Part shown: positions 19,882-29,299 of the stretch, in pieces
Layout of the letters: every line of letters begins with the position of its first letter
How positions within the stretch are numbered: position 1 is the first letter of the stretch
NCBI RefSeq assembly: GCF_020169415.1
Contig: NZ_JAIULG010000002.1
Span: 124,001-188,000 of the forward strand
Length of the DNA: 64,000 nt
DNA from: Tsukamurella sp. M9C
GTDB lineage: Bacteria; Actinomycetota; Actinomycetes; Mycobacteriales; Mycobacteriaceae
Direction of reading: 5' to 3'
Notes under the pieces: model-generated
Told to the model about the DNA's origin: nothing
Database searches by the model: none
The model's input: only the letters and a program-made list of their open reading frames with translations
Position numbers and translations under genes: made by a program

Positions 19882-20646
19882 ATGGCGGGGAAGTCCACCT
19901 CCGGTGTGCAATCTGTGGAGCGCGCTTTCGAGTTGCTCGAGCTCATGGGGCGCGCCGGCGGCGAGTGCTCGCTGAGCGAACTGTCCGCGGGCACGCCGCT
20001 CCCTCCACCCACGATCCACCGCCTACTCCGCACGCTCGTGGGTATCGGCTACGTCCGGCAGCTGCCCAATCGGCGCTATGCACTCGGGCCCCGGCTGATC
20101 CGGCTCGGTGAGGTCGCGAACCGGCAGCTCGGTGCCGTGGCCGTGCCCGTGCTCCAGGCGCTGGTCGACGAGCTCGAGGAGACCGCGAGCCTCGCGGTCC
20201 TCGACGGCGACATGGTCATCTACACGGGACAGGTTCCTTCGCAGCACAGCATGCGCACCAACAACGAGGCCGGTCGCCGGGTCAACCTGCACAACAGTGG
20301 CGTCGGCAAGGCGGTGCTCGCCGAGCTCGACGACGCGCGCATCGTCAAGCTCGTCGGGCAGGCCGGTATTCCCGCGCCGACCGCGAACAGCGTCAGTACG
20401 TTGTCCGGCGTCTTCGCCGAGGTGGAGAAGATCCGTGCCCGCGGCTACTCGATCGACGACGAGGAGCAGGAGGTGGGGGTTCGCTGCTACGCCATGGCGG
20501 TGCCCGGCGCCCCGACCCCGATGGCCGTGGGCATCTCGGGCCCGGTCTCGCGGCTCAGCGCCGACTTCGTCGACCGCGCGATCCCCGCCCTGCAGCGGGC
20601 CACCGGCATCATCTCCGACGCCCTGATCGGCGCCCGCGAGATCTGA
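19882..20646 (+). CDS. IclR-family regulator, candidate regulator of purine/allantoin catabolism
   Basis: The 254-residue protein has an N-terminal winged helix-turn-helix (about residues 8-70; SLSELSAGTPLPPPTIHRLL) and the C-terminal IclR effector domain, including VGKAVLAEL and RGYSIDDEEQEVGVRCYA. IclR members such as AllR control allantoin use and respond to pathway intermediates like glyoxylate. The ATG at 19882 has GGGAGG five bases upstream; the frame upstream is open but has no site. Its place at the edge of the cluster and the palindrome before its own start support local control. Activation or repression cannot be read from the sequence. Confidence 0.88.
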   Translation: MAGKSTSGVQSVERAFELLELMGRAGGECSLSELSAGTPLPPPTIHRLLRTLVGIGYVRQLPNRRYALGPRLIRLGEVANRQLGAVAVPVLQALVDELEETASLAVLDGDMVIYTGQVPSQHSMRTNNEAGRRVNLHNSGVGKAVLAELDDARIVKLVGQAGIPAPTANSVSTLSGVFAEVEKIRARGYSIDDEEQEVGVRCYAMAVPGAPTPMAVGISGPVSRLSADFVDRAIPALQRATGIISDALIGAREI

Positions 20647-20649
20647 CGA

Positions 20650-20802
20650 TCAGTCGAGCCACTCGATGACGGCCGGACGCCGCGCCGACGCCGCCGCGGA
20701 GAAGTCGCGGAGCGCGAGGAAGTGTCCGGTGATGTTTCCGCGCGGGTCGAACGGGACCTCGGCGTCGAAGAACGCCGCGGCCGGCACGATCGCCGTCGTC
20801 AT
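20650..20802 (-). CDS. Small 50-residue hypothetical protein
   Basis: A short frame lies tail-to-tail with the IclR gene and starts about 100 bases from the oxidoreductase gene. I do not recognise the product. Almost every codon ends in G or C, as in the real genes nearby, and the sequence is soluble with a central FDPRGNITGHFLALRDFS segment. No strong ribosome site is visible. It could be a real small gene or a remnant. Confidence 0.4.
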   Translation of the reverse strand: MTTAIVPAAAFFDAEVPFDPRGNITGHFLALRDFSAAASARRPAVIEWLD

Positions 20803-20900
20803 GCGGTCGAGTACGGAGCGTGGTCTCCAGGCGGCAACGGACTTTCCGTCCCGGTGAGCCGAACCGGAATGGATCCCGGCGCTGCGCAGTTGTGCAGGGC

Positions 20901-21842
20901 ATGGCGAAAGTAGTGGTGGCACAGGCGTTCGGAGGGCCGGAGGTCCTCGAGGTGATCGAGCGGGAGCTGCCCGCCCCGGGGCCGGGCGAGGTGGTCGTCG
21001 AGTTCCGGGCGATCGGCGTCAACCCCATCGACTACAAGCTCTATAGCGGAGCGTTCGGCGACGATCCGTCCACGCTGCCGCAGACCGTCGGGAGCGAGGG
21101 TGCGGGGGTGGTGACCGCAGTCGGTCCCGACGCCGTCGGACCGCGCGGCCCGATCTCCGTCGGCGACGAGGTCGTCGTCTACCGGGGAGACGGCGTCTAC
21201 GCCTCCTCGGCGATCCAGTCGGCCCAGGCGGTGCTCCCGAAGCCCGCGGGCCTGGGCTGGGAGGACGCCGCCGGGCTGCTGCTCACGGGCGCGACCGCGT
21301 GGGACGCCGTCGAGCGCATCGGCGTCGCCGCCGGCGACACCGTGCTGATCCACGGCGCAGCCGGCGGGGTCGGGTTGCTGGCGGTGCAACTCGCGCGGCT
21401 CCGCGGCGCCACCGTGATCGGCACCGCACGGGCCGCCAATCACGAGTACCTGCGTGGCCTCGGTGCTACCCCCGTCGAATACGGCGACGGGCTCGCGGAC
21501 CGAGTGCGCGCGCTGGCGCCGGACGGCGTGAGCGCGGCCATCGACACCGTCGGCACCGACGAGGCGGCGGACGTCTCGCTCGACCTCGTCGCCGACCGGA
21601 AGCGGATCGTCACCATCGCGGGATTCGGCCGCGCAGTGCAGGACGGCTTCCTCGCGATCGGCGGGCCCGACCCGGACAGTGCCCGCATTCGCGACGAGGC
21701 CCGCGGCCCGCTGCTGGACCTCGCAGGCGAGGGAAAGCTGGTGAACGCGGTCGCCAAGACGTTCCCGCTCGACGACGCCGCGCGGGCGCACACCGAGCTG
21801 AAGGCCGCGCACCCGATCGGGAAGTTCATCCTGATCCCGTAG
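20901..21842 (+). CDS. Zinc-independent quinone/NADPH oxidoreductase of the MDR family
   Basis: The 313-residue protein belongs to the quinone oxidoreductase branch of the medium-chain reductases. A GroES-like domain (FRAIGVNPIDYKLYSG) is followed by the Rossmann motif HGAAGGVGLLAVQLA near residues 150-165. No zinc-ligand cysteine set is present. The ATG at 20901 is the only start that gives a family-like N-terminus (MAKVVVAQAFGGPEVLEV). Its stop and that of the convergent esterase gene both lie in a perfect 14-base palindrome (21837-21850). The substrate is unknown. Confidence 0.87.
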   Translation: MAKVVVAQAFGGPEVLEVIERELPAPGPGEVVVEFRAIGVNPIDYKLYSGAFGDDPSTLPQTVGSEGAGVVTAVGPDAVGPRGPISVGDEVVVYRGDGVYASSAIQSAQAVLPKPAGLGWEDAAGLLLTGATAWDAVERIGVAAGDTVLIHGAAGGVGLLAVQLARLRGATVIGTARAANHEYLRGLGATPVEYGDGLADRVRALAPDGVSAAIDTVGTDEAADVSLDLVADRKRIVTIAGFGRAVQDGFLAIGGPDPDSARIRDEARGPLLDLAGEGKLVNAVAKTFPLDDAARAHTELKAAHPIGKFILIP

Positions 21843-21844
21843 TA

Positions 21845-23026
21845 CTACGGTGCGCCCGCCAGGTGTTCGAGCAGAAGTGCCGCCCATTGGGCCTCGTCGT
21901 GTCCGCCGGAGTAGACGGTGTGCTCCACGTCGTGGCCCGCGCGGTCGGCGGTGGTCGCGAGGTCGGCGACTGCGGGGGTGAGTTCCTCCTCGAAGGCCCC
22001 GGACGCCAACCGGATCGAGAACGCTCGGGACGGGCAGGCGGCGATCAGGTCGTGGATCCAGTCCTGTCGCGCCGCGACGTCCGCGGGCCGGCCCGTGAGG
22101 CCGGGGCGCCACCAGACGGAGGGGGAGTACGCGAGTACCTCGTCGACGAGCCCGGGGTGCCGCGCCGCGAACGCGAGTGCGGCCAGGCCGCCGAGGCTCT
22201 GCCCGGCGATCGTCACCCTGCCCGGGGAGTCCAGGCGTTGTAGCGCAGCGGGAAGGATCTCGTCCGTGATCGCCGCGAACAGCTCGTCATGGGCGCCGAG
22301 GAACCGGAGCCGCTCCGCGGGGTCGGCGGGGGAGTCGATGCCGAGCACGGCGCACCGTCGGCCCGAGGCGGCGAGGACGTCGGGCAGGCGGAACCGGTCG
22401 AGCCACGCGTCGGCGTCGAAGGCGATGAGCAGTTCCATCGACCCTGGGCCGGACGGTGCGGACAGTCGGTACCGGAGGGGCTCCGGGCCCAGGTCGATGG
22501 TGCGGTCGAGCGCCGTGGACGTCGCGGCCGCGGGCGCGGTCCAGGCGTCGAGCCGGGGTGCGTCCGGCCCGGCCAGGAGCGATCCGAACGGCGAGCCGGC
22601 CAGCGCCGCAGCGTTGTGCGGGTCGATGCGTGCGCGGCGGAGCAGCTCGCGCGGGGGTGGGATCTCGGGCCCTGCGTGGCCCGCGGCGCGCAACGGGAGC
22701 ACGCGGTAGGTGGCCAGCACGTCGCGCGGCACCGCGAGCTCGGCGAACCAGAGGTCGCTCGCGGCCCGGCGCCGCATCATTCCGAGGGCGACGTGCCGCT
22801 TGTCGGTGAGACGGTTCACCCAGAGGTACGCGCCCCCGGTCGGGTCGTCGGGAGCAGGGCGCCACGTGAACAGCGCCCGGACCCGCGTCGGGTCGTCGGG
22901 GTCGTCGGTGAGCAGTGGGCTGGTGAGCGACCGCAGCCCTGCCATCGCTATGGCCGAGACAGGTTCCGTCCCGTGGACGATGCAGCGTCGCAGCGCATCT
23001 GCCGACGGCTCCGAGCGGATCGTCAC
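21845..23026 (-). CDS. Enterochelin-esterase-like (Fes-type) serine hydrolase
   Basis: The 393-residue protein has an N-terminal Fes-like beta-sandwich (FTWRPAPDDPTGGAYLWVN) and a C-terminal esterase D-type alpha/beta hydrolase. The nucleophile is in AGQSLGG, and the catalytic His in SGGHDEAQW near the end. Fes enzymes cleave ferric trilactone siderophores, but no siderophore genes lie near, so the substrate may differ. The GTG start overlaps the stop of the upstream membrane-protein gene (GTGA). Confidence 0.82.
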   Translation of the reverse strand: MTIRSEPSADALRRCIVHGTEPVSAIAMAGLRSLTSPLLTDDPDDPTRVRALFTWRPAPDDPTGGAYLWVNRLTDKRHVALGMMRRRAASDLWFAELAVPRDVLATYRVLPLRAAGHAGPEIPPPRELLRRARIDPHNAAALAGSPFGSLLAGPDAPRLDAWTAPAAATSTALDRTIDLGPEPLRYRLSAPSGPGSMELLIAFDADAWLDRFRLPDVLAASGRRCAVLGIDSPADPAERLRFLGAHDELFAAITDEILPAALQRLDSPGRVTIAGQSLGGLAALAFAARHPGLVDEVLAYSPSVWWRPGLTGRPADVAARQDWIHDLIAACPSRAFSIRLASGAFEEELTPAVADLATTADRAGHDVEHTVYSGGHDEAQWAALLLEHLAGAP

Positions 23027-23553
23027 GTCTGCGGTCCCGGCTGCGTCGCGGGCTCCGCGTTCCGAGGCTCGACTCGGGCGCCCCGGCGGATGTAGTAGGC
23101 CGCAATGAAGGCCGTGGCCCCGAAGACGGCGCAGAGTACGGTGCCGACGACGTCGTTCGAGTGCTCCTGCTTGCGGACCATCCGTGTCCCTGCGTAGTCA
23201 TACGGGGACGGATCGGCTGAGATCCCGCGCTGGCGTGCGGCACGTTGGGCTTCGAAGCGGGAGGCGGGCGCACCGGCGGGCGCGTACAGGTCGAACGCCG
23301 AGCCCGCCTCCGAGAGCACCATCCAGCAGGTGTCGGCCGGCCCCATGCTCCGGCCCTCACAGCGCACCGCTCCGCCGGACCCCCGCGCGACGTCAGCGCC
23401 CAGGGTGATCGCACCCCAGGTGGCGACGATGCCCATCATGACCAGCAGAACCGGCAGTACCTTCACTGCAAGGCGGTCGTTCTCCGCCGCGAGTTCGGCG
23501 CGATAGGCCCGCGCCTCCTCGCTGCCCTCGTCCGCCCTGTCGAAGACCCCCAT
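23023..23553 (-). CDS. Two-helix membrane protein of unknown function
   Basis: The 176-residue protein has transmembrane segments at about residues 31-55 and 140-160 with a roughly 85-residue loop between them, which contains two cysteines. I recognise no domain. The ATG at 23553 is preceded on its strand by TATTAC nine bases upstream, a possible -10. It is coupled to the esterase gene by a GTGA overlap, so the two are probably expressed together. The gene is divergent from hisH. Confidence 0.7.
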   Translation of the reverse strand: MGVFDRADEGSEEARAYRAELAAENDRLAVKVLPVLLVMMGIVATWGAITLGADVARGSGGAVRCEGRSMGPADTCWMVLSEAGSAFDLYAPAGAPASRFEAQRAARQRGISADPSPYDYAGTRMVRKQEHSNDVVGTVLCAVFGATAFIAAYYIRRGARVEPRNAEPATQPGPQT

Positions 23554-23597
23554 GCGGCAAGCGTAATACTGCGATGCACCGCCTCTGCGGGGCCGAT

Positions 23598-23603
23598 TAG
23601 GCT
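23598..23603 (+). promoter_or_regulatory. Candidate -10 of hisH
   Basis: TAGGCT ends seven bases before the hisH ATG, the spacing of a near-leaderless actinobacterial promoter. GGGGAG between them could also act as a ribosome site, so the two readings compete. Confidence 0.4.
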
Positions 23604-23610
23604 GGGGAGC

Positions 23611-24240
23611 ATGAAGAAGGTGGCGATCCTCGACTACGGCTCCGGCAACATCCGGTCGGCGCATCGCGCGATGGAGCGCGCCGGGGCCGAGGTCACCGTG
23701 ACCGCGGACGCGAAGACCGCCCTCGCCGCCGACGGCCTCCTCGTGCCGGGCGTCGGCGCCTACGAGGCGTGCATGGCGGGCCTCAAAGCGGTGCAGGGCG
23801 ACCGGATCATCGGCGAGCGGCTCGCGGGCGGCCGGCCGGTCATGGGCATCTGCGTGGGCATGCAGATCCTCTTCGAGAAGGGGATCGAGTTCGGCGTCGA
23901 GACCGAGGGCTGCGGGGAGTGGCCCGGCACCGTCGAACGCCTGCAGGCGGAGGTCGTGCCGCACATGGGGTGGAACACCGTCGAGGTGGCCGAGGGCTCG
24001 AAGCTGTTCGCGGGTACCGACGCCGACACCCGCTACTACTTCGTGCACTCCTACGCCGCCCAGACGTGGGAGCTGGACATCGCCGACCACATCCGCGCCC
24101 CGAAGGTCACCTGGGCCGACCACGGAGGCCGGTTCGTCGCCGCCGTCGAGAACGGGCCGCTGTGGGCCACGCAGTTCCACCCGGAGAAGAGCGGAGACGC
24201 GGGCGCGGTGCTGCTGAAGAACTGGGTGGACACGCTGTGA
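23611..24240 (+). CDS. hisH: Imidazole glycerol phosphate synthase, glutamine amidotransferase subunit
   Basis: HisH releases ammonia from glutamine for HisF. The 209-residue protein has the class I triad: Cys in GICVGMQ, and His and Glu in FHPEKSG. The N-terminus ([20 protein letters not shown]) is canonical. It restarts the histidine operon 22.3 kb after hisB, apparently with its own promoter. Its stop overlaps the GTG of the next small membrane gene. Confidence 0.97.
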   Translation: MKKVAILDYGSGNIRSAHRAMERAGAEVTVTADAKTALAADGLLVPGVGAYEACMAGLKAVQGDRIIGERLAGGRPVMGICVGMQILFEKGIEFGVETEGCGEWPGTVERLQAEVVPHMGWNTVEVAEGSKLFAGTDADTRYYFVHSYAAQTWELDIADHIRAPKVTWADHGGRFVAAVENGPLWATQFHPEKSGDAGAVLLKNWVDTL

Positions 24241-24491
24241 GCGGCCGACGGGGCCTCTCGCTCGGGCGGCTCGCGCTGTTCTCGCTCGGCGCGGCGGTCG
24301 CTGTGCTGGCCGTCGTGGTCATCCTGCTCAACGTGCTGCGTCCGAGCCCGTGGGTGAGCCTGCTCATCGTCGCCGTCGGCCTCGTGGGGGCGGTCGCCGC
24401 GATGGGGATCGTCTCGAACCGCATCGTCGGGCGCGCCGTCGAGGACCAGCAGGACCGGGAGCCCGGAAAGTCGGATGACACGACGCACTAG
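24237..24491 (+). CDS. Small two-helix membrane protein inside the his operon
   Basis: The 84-residue protein has two hydrophobic helices (about 14-32 and 38-60) and a charged C-terminal tail. Its GTG overlaps the hisH stop (GTGA), and priA starts nine bases after its stop, so it is part of the operon. I do not recognise a domain, and a role in histidine synthesis is not implied. Confidence 0.75.
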   Translation: MSGRRGLSLGRLALFSLGAAVAVLAVVVILLNVLRPSPWVSLLIVAVGLVGAVAAMGIVSNRIVGRAVEDQQDREPGKSDDTTH

Positions 24492-24494
24492 GCT
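24489..24494 (+). promoter_or_regulatory. Candidate -10 of priA
   Basis: TAGGCT lies six bases before the GTG of priA and overlaps the stop of the membrane gene. There is no Shine-Dalgarno sequence, so an internal leaderless promoter is likely. Confidence 0.5.
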
Positions 24495-24500
24495 GGTCGC

Positions 24501-25235
24501 GTGAGTCTGGTACTTCTTCCCGCAGTCGATGTCGCCGAGGGCCGGGCCGTGCGCCTGGTGCAGGGGGAGGCCGGCAGCGAGACGGCCTACGGGTCGCCGC
24601 GCGACGCCGCCCTCGCCTGGCAGAACGACGGGGCGGAGTGGGTGCACCTCGTCGACCTCGACGCCGCCTTCGGCAAGGGCAGCAACCGCGAGCTCCTCGC
24701 CGGCGTGATCGGCGAGCTGGACGTCAAGGTCGAGCTGTCGGGCGGCATCCGCGACGACGACTCCCTCGCGGCGGCGCTCGCGACGGGCTGTGCCCGCGTG
24801 AACCTCGGCACCGCGGCCATCGAGAACCCGGAGTGGTGCGCCAGCGCGATCGCCCGTTACGGCGACAAGATCGCCGTCGGCCTCGACGTCAAACAGCTCG
24901 ACGGCCAGTGGCGGCTGCGCGGCCGCGGCTGGGTCACCGACGGCGGCGACCTGTGGGAGGTCCTCGAGCGGCTGAACAACGACGGCTGCAGCCGCTACGT
25001 CGTCACCGACGTCTCGAAGGACGGCACCCTCACCGGCCCGAATCTCGACCTCCTCGCCGCCGTGGCCGCCGCCACGGACGCGCCCGTCGTCGCCTCCGGC
25101 GGCATCTCGGCGCTCGAGGACCTGACCGCGATCGCCACCCTCGTCGAGCAGGGTGTGGATTCCGCGATCATCGGCAAGGCCCTCTACGCCGGGCGGTTCA
25201 CCCTCCCCGAGGCGCTCGCCGCGGTGTCGCGCTAG
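24501..25235 (+). CDS. priA: Bifunctional phosphoribosyl isomerase (HisA/TrpF)
   Basis: In Actinobacteria this (beta/alpha)8 enzyme isomerises both ProFAR (histidine) and phosphoribosyl anthranilate (tryptophan). The 244 residues match PriA. The two catalytic aspartates are in [10 protein letters not shown] (about residue 10) and [15 protein letters not shown] (about 175), and phosphate is held by SGGIRDDDS and ASGGIS. No trpF is found between trpE and trpA in this window, as expected when PriA serves both pathways. GTG start. Confidence 0.93.
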   Translation: MSLVLLPAVDVAEGRAVRLVQGEAGSETAYGSPRDAALAWQNDGAEWVHLVDLDAAFGKGSNRELLAGVIGELDVKVELSGGIRDDDSLAAALATGCARVNLGTAAIENPEWCASAIARYGDKIAVGLDVKQLDGQWRLRGRGWVTDGGDLWEVLERLNNDGCSRYVVTDVSKDGTLTGPNLDLLAAVAAATDAPVVASGGISALEDLTAIATLVEQGVDSAIIGKALYAGRFTLPEALAAVSR

Positions 25236-26098
25236 TGGCCGCCCTTCCCGCCGGTTTCACGGCCGATCCCGACCGGCTCCTCGCCCTGGCGAGCGAGGCG
25301 CTCGACGTCGTCGCACCCCGCTTCATCGAGGGCGTCGGCGCGCCCGCGTCCGTCGCGAAGGGCCCGGCCGACTTCGCCACCGATCTCGACCTCGAGCTCG
25401 AGCGGCGCATCACCGCGGCCGTCGCCGAGGCCACCGGCATCCCGGTGCACGGCGAGGAGTACGGCGGGCCCGCCGTCGACGAGGGCACCGTCTGGGTCCT
25501 CGACCCCATCGACGGCACCTTCAACTACTCCGCCGGCTACCCGGCCACCGGCACCCTGCTCGGCCTGCTGCACGACGGTAAGCCGGTCGCCGGCCTCGCG
25601 TGGTTCCCGCTCGTCGGCGACGCTTTCGCCGGCCACGTCGCGGGCCCCGTCCGCAACCGCGGCGAGGAACTGCCGCCGCTCGGCCACGCCGGCCTGGACG
25701 ACGCCATGATCGCCGTCGGCAGCTTCAGCCGCGGCAGCAACGGGCACTTCCCCGGCGACTACCGCTACGCGATCCTCGGCGAGGTCTCGCGCCGCGTCGC
25801 CCGCGTGCGGCAGTTCGGCTCGACGGGCGTCGACCTCGCCTACACCGCCTCGGGCGCGCTGGGCGGCGCCGTTGTCTTCGGCCACCACGCGTGGGACAAC
25901 GCCGCCGGCGCGGCGCTGGTCATCGCGGCCGGCGGCCGGGTGACCGACCTGTCCGGCGAGGACTGGCACGTCGGCTCCGACTCCGTGCTCGCGGGCGCCC
26001 CCGGCGTCTACGACGAGCTGCTTGCCATCGTGCGGTCGGTCGGCGCACCGTCGGACTACCGCGGCGAACCCGGGCACTCCGGAACCCTGAGCTACTAG
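25235..26098 (+). CDS. impA: Inositol-monophosphatase family phosphatase in the his operon
   Basis: The 287-residue protein is a Mg-dependent phosphatase: GEEYGG and DPIDGTFNY provide the first metal ligands, and WDNAAGAALVIAAGG is the C-terminal signature. The GTG starts on the last base of the priA stop. A family member in this position (impA) is conserved in Mycobacterium between hisA and hisF. Inositol-1-phosphate or histidinol phosphate are both possible substrates. Confidence 0.88.
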   Translation: MAALPAGFTADPDRLLALASEALDVVAPRFIEGVGAPASVAKGPADFATDLDLELERRITAAVAEATGIPVHGEEYGGPAVDEGTVWVLDPIDGTFNYSAGYPATGTLLGLLHDGKPVAGLAWFPLVGDAFAGHVAGPVRNRGEELPPLGHAGLDDAMIAVGSFSRGSNGHFPGDYRYAILGEVSRRVARVRQFGSTGVDLAYTASGALGGAVVFGHHAWDNAAGAALVIAAGGRVTDLSGEDWHVGSDSVLAGAPGVYDELLAIVRSVGAPSDYRGEPGHSGTLSY

Positions 26099-26122
26099 AG
26101 AGATTCGAAGGAGGCCGATCCG

Positions 26123-26899
26123 ATGACGGTGGCCGTGCGCGTGATCCCGTGCCTGGACGTCGACGACGGGCGCGTCGTCAAGGGCGTCAACTTCCAGAAC
26201 CTGCGCGACGCGGGCGATCCCGTCGAGCTGGCCGCCGCGTACGACGCGCAGGGCGCCGACGAGCTGACCTTCCTCGACGTCACCGCGTCGAGCTCCGGCC
26301 GCGGCACCATGCTGGAGGTGGTGCGCCGCACCGCCGAGCAGGTCTTCATCCCGCTCACCGTCGGCGGCGGCGTCCGCTCTGTCGAGGACGTCGACACCCT
26401 GCTCCGCGCCGGCGCCGACAAGGTCTCCGTGAACACCGCCGCGATCGTCCGCCCCGAGCTGCTCCGCGAGCTCTCGAACCGGTTCGGCAGCCAGTGCATC
26501 GTGCTCTCCGTCGACGCCCGCACCGTGCCGGACGGCGACGAGCCGACACCGTCGGGCTGGGAGGTCACCACGCACGGCGGCCGCAAGGGCACCGGCATCG
26601 ACGCCATCGAATGGGCCCGTCGCGGTGAGGAACTCGGTGTGGGGGAGATCCTCCTCAACTCCATGGACGCCGACGGCACCAAGGCCGGCTTCGACCTGCG
26701 GATGATCGCCGCGGCCCGCGCGGCGGTGCACATCCCGGTCATCGCCTCAGGCGGCGCGGGCGTCGTCGAGCACTTCGCGCCGGCCGTGGAGGCGGGCGCC
26801 GACGCCGTGCTCGCTGCGAGCGTCTTCCATTTCGGGGACATGACGATCGGGCAGGTCAAGGACGAGATGGCGGGACACGGACTGGTGGTGCGACGGTGA
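26123..26899 (+). CDS. hisF: Imidazole glycerol phosphate synthase, cyclase subunit
   Basis: HisF joins PRFAR with ammonia from HisH to give imidazole glycerol phosphate and AICAR. The 258-residue TIM barrel has [16 protein letters not shown] with the catalytic Asp near residue 11, the second catalytic Asp in [14 protein letters not shown], and the phosphate loop ASGGAGV. A strong ribosome site (GAAGGAGG) precedes the ATG. Its stop overlaps the hisI start. Confidence 0.97.
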   Translation: MTVAVRVIPCLDVDDGRVVKGVNFQNLRDAGDPVELAAAYDAQGADELTFLDVTASSSGRGTMLEVVRRTAEQVFIPLTVGGGVRSVEDVDTLLRAGADKVSVNTAAIVRPELLRELSNRFGSQCIVLSVDARTVPDGDEPTPSGWEVTTHGGRKGTGIDAIEWARRGEELGVGEILLNSMDADGTKAGFDLRMIAAARAAVHIPVIASGGAGVVEHFAPAVEAGADAVLAASVFHFGDMTIGQVKDEMAGHGLVVRR

Positions 26900-27243
26900 C
26901 GGGACTCGATCAGGGCATCGCGGCCCGGCTCAAGCGCAACGCCGACGGCCTCGTGGCCGCGATCGCCCAGGAGGAGGGCACCGGCGACGTCCTCATGATG
27001 GCCTGGATGAACGACGAGGCCCTCGCGAACACGCTCGCCACCCGCAGGGGCACGTACTACTCGCGGTCGCGGCAGCAGCTGTGGGTGAAGGGCGAGACCT
27101 CGGGGCACGTGCAGGAGGTGCTCGACGTGCGTCTCGACTGTGACGGCGACACCGTCCTGCTCACCGTCCGGCAGACCGGGCCCGCGTGCCACACCGGCAC
27201 GCACTCCTGCTTCGACGGGGACCTGCTGCTCGGCCGGGAGTGA
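26896..27243 (+). CDS. hisI: Phosphoribosyl-AMP cyclohydrolase
   Basis: The 115-residue enzyme opens the adenine ring of PR-AMP. The zinc ligands are in DVRLDCDGD (Cys and Asp) and [12 protein letters not shown]. This is the stand-alone form without the pyrophosphohydrolase domain, as is usual in Actinobacteria. The GTG overlaps the hisF stop. Last gene of the his block; it converges on bcp with three bases between stops. Confidence 0.96.
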   Translation: MTGLDQGIAARLKRNADGLVAAIAQEEGTGDVLMMAWMNDEALANTLATRRGTYYSRSRQQLWVKGETSGHVQEVLDVRLDCDGDTVLLTVRQTGPACHTGTHSCFDGDLLLGRE

Positions 27244-27246
27244 CCG

Positions 27247-27705
27247 TCAGCCGCTGAGCGTGCGGAGGAAGGCCAGCGTCTCCTCGACGTGCGCCACCGC
27301 CCGCAGCTCGCCCACCACGATGTGCAGCACGGTCCCGTCGGCGTCGATGAGGAAGGTCTGTCGGCGTACCGGCGCCATCGCGAACTTGCCCCGTTTGACG
27401 TCGTACTCGGCGGCGACCGCTCCGTCGGCGTCGGTGAGCAGCGGGAAGCCCGGCTCCATGACGTCCGCGAAGGCCTGTGTGCGCACCAGCGGGTCCATGC
27501 TGATCCCGATCCGGGCCGTGCCGCGGCGGTCGAACTCCTCGCCCGCGTCGCGGAATCGTCCGACCTCCGCGACGCACACCGGCAGGCCCGCCGTGAGGTA
27601 GAAGAAGACCGCCGCGCGGCCGTCGCCGCGGAGCTCGGAGAGGGTGCGGACGGTGCCGGTGCGGTCGGGAAGGGCGAAGTCCGGGGCCTGCTGGCCGATG
27701 CGCAT
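27247..27705 (-). CDS. bcp: Peroxiredoxin of the Bcp/AhpC-TSA family
   Basis: A thiol peroxidase of 152 residues. The peroxidatic Cys is C44 in GLPVCVAEVGRFRD. The usual PGCT reads PVCV, and the Cys five residues later that resolves many Bcp proteins is replaced (EVG for EAC), so it should act as a 1-Cys enzyme or use a partner thiol. The ATG at 27705 has no ribosome site; TAGGTT lies seven bases upstream. The same gene (bcpB) lies between hisI and trpE in M. tuberculosis. Confidence 0.87.
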   Translation of the reverse strand: MRIGQQAPDFALPDRTGTVRTLSELRGDGRAAVFFYLTAGLPVCVAEVGRFRDAGEEFDRRGTARIGISMDPLVRTQAFADVMEPGFPLLTDADGAVAAEYDVKRGKFAMAPVRRQTFLIDADGTVLHIVVGELRAVAHVEETLAFLRTLSG

Positions 27706-27712
27706 GACCACG

Positions 27713-27718
27713 AACCTA
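27713..27718 (-). promoter_or_regulatory. Candidate leaderless -10 of bcp
   Basis: TAGGTT on the minus strand ends seven bases before the bcp ATG. It shares the 37-base gap with the trpE promoter on the other strand, so the two promoters overlap. Confidence 0.45.
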
Positions 27719-27728
27719 CCGGCGCTGG

Positions 27729-27734
27729 GATAAT
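27729..27734 (+). promoter_or_regulatory. Candidate leaderless -10 of trpE
   Basis: GATAAT lies eight bases before the ATG of trpE, with ATGACC/TGACCA 18-19 bases upstream as a weak -35. There is no ribosome site and no room for a leader peptide or attenuator if transcription starts at or near the ATG. The same GGGATAAT block precedes trpB. Confidence 0.5.
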
Positions 27735-27742
27735 GGCAGGCG

Positions 27743-29299
27743 ATGAGTACCGCACAGCAGCCGAACCTGCAGCCCGACGGCGCGACCACCAGCCTGGACG
27801 AGTTCCGCGCGCTCGCGGACCGGCACCGCGTGGTGCCGGTCATCCGTACGGTGCTCGCCGATGCCGAGACCCCGCTGTCGGCCTACCGCAAGCTCGCCGG
27901 CGGGCGCCCCGGCACGTTCCTCCTCGAGTCCGCCGCCGCGGGCCAGTCGTGGAGCCGGTGGTCCTTCGTCGGCGCGCCCGCGCCCGCCGCGCTCACCGTC
28001 GTCGACGGAGCCGCCACCTGGATCGGGAAGGCGCCCGCCGGCGCACCGTCGGGCGGCGACCCGCTCGAGGCCCTGGGCGAGGTGCTGCGGCTGCTGAGCT
28101 CGGAGCGGATCGAAGGGCTGCCGCCGCTCAACGGCGGCATGGTCGGCTACCTCGCCTACGACGCGGTGCGGCGCCTGGAGCGGCTGCCGGACACCACCGT
28201 CGACGACCTGCACCTGCCGGAGATGGTGTGGCTGCTCGCGACGGACCTCGCCGCGATCGACCACCACGAGGGGACGATCACCCTCATCGCCAACGCGGTG
28301 AACTGGGACGGCTCCGCCGACCGGGTGGACGAGGCCTACGCGGACGCCGTCGCGCGGCTCGACGCGATGGAGGCCGCGCTGGCCGCGCCCCTCGCCTCGT
28401 CGGTCGCGTCCTTCACCCGGCCCGAGCCGGAGTACACCGCCCAGCGGACCGTCGAGGAGTACAGCGCGATCGTCGAGAAGCTGGTCGGCGACATCGAGGC
28501 CGGTGAGGCCTTCCAGGTGGTGCCGAGCCAGCGCTTCTCCGTGCCGTCCGACGCGGACCCGATCGACGTCTACCGGGTACTGCGGGCCTCGAACCCCAGC
28601 CCGTACATGTACCTCGTGCAGGTGCCCGCGCCCGACGGCTCCGTCGCCTTCTCCATCGTCGGCTCCAGCCCCGAGGCGCTGGTCACCGTCGCCGACGGGA
28701 CCGCCACGACGCACCCGATCGCCGGCACCCGCTGGCGCGGCGCGTCCCCGGAGGAGGACCTGCTACTGGAGAAGGACCTACAGGCCGACGAGAAGGAGAA
28801 CAGCGAGCACCTGATGCTCGTCGATCTCGGCCGCAACGATCTCGGCCGGGTGTGCACGCCGGGGACCGTCCGGGTCACGGACTACCGGCGCATCGAGCGC
28901 TACAGCCACGTGATGCACCTGGTGTCGACGGTCTCCGGCGATCTCGCGCCCGGTAAGCAGGCGCTCGACGCGGTGGCCGCGTGCTTCCCCGCCGGCACCC
29001 TCACCGGGGCGCCGAAGGTGCGCGCGATGGAGCTCATCGACGAGGCCGAGATCACCCGCCGCGGGCTCTACGGCGGCATCGTCGGCTACCTCGACTTCGC
29101 CGGCGACGCCGACACCGCGATCGCCATCCGGACCGCCGTGCTCAAGGACGGCACCGCCTACGTCCAGGCCGGCGGCGGCGTCGTCGCCGACTCGGTCGGG
29201 GAGTACGAGTTCAACGAGTCGCGGAACAAGGCATTGGCCGCGCTGAAGGCCGTCGCCGCGGCGAACACCCTGCGCGGCGTGGCGGAGGAGGCACGATGA
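27743..29299 (+). CDS. trpE: Anthranilate synthase component I
   Basis: TrpE makes anthranilate from chorismate with ammonia from its glutamine partner. The 518 residues are full length. The N-terminal domain has the tryptophan-feedback site ([18 protein letters not shown]), and the chorismate domain has [32 protein letters not shown] and the final [10 protein letters not shown]. The trpG/pabA amidotransferase is not in the window. Its stop overlaps the next gene (ATGA). Confidence 0.96.
   Translation: MSTAQQPNLQPDGATTSLDEFRALADRHRVVPVIRTVLADAETPLSAYRKLAGGRPGTFLLESAAAGQSWSRWSFVGAPAPAALTVVDGAATWIGKAPAGAPSGGDPLEALGEVLRLLSSERIEGLPPLNGGMVGYLAYDAVRRLERLPDTTVDDLHLPEMVWLLATDLAAIDHHEGTITLIANAVNWDGSADRVDEAYADAVARLDAMEAALAAPLASSVASFTRPEPEYTAQRTVEEYSAIVEKLVGDIEAGEAFQVVPSQRFSVPSDADPIDVYRVLRASNPSPYMYLVQVPAPDGSVAFSIVGSSPEALVTVADGTATTHPIAGTRWRGASPEEDLLLEKDLQADEKENSEHLMLVDLGRNDLGRVCTPGTVRVTDYRRIERYSHVMHLVSTVSGDLAPGKQALDAVAACFPAGTLTGAPKVRAMELIDEAEITRRGLYGGIVGYLDFAGDADTAIAIRTAVLKDGTAYVQAGGGVVADSVGEYEFNESRNKALAALKAVAAANTLRGVAEEAR

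Noticed and set aside
21837-21850. Perfect 14-base palindrome CCGTAGTACTACGG as a terminator or operator
   Set aside because: It contains the stop codons of both convergent genes, has no loop for a hairpin and is short; most simply a by-product of two facing TAG stops.
27706-27742. Leader peptide and attenuator before trpE
   Set aside because: The gap to bcp is 37 bases and a -10 lies eight bases before the ATG, leaving no room for a Trp-rich leader and alternative hairpins.
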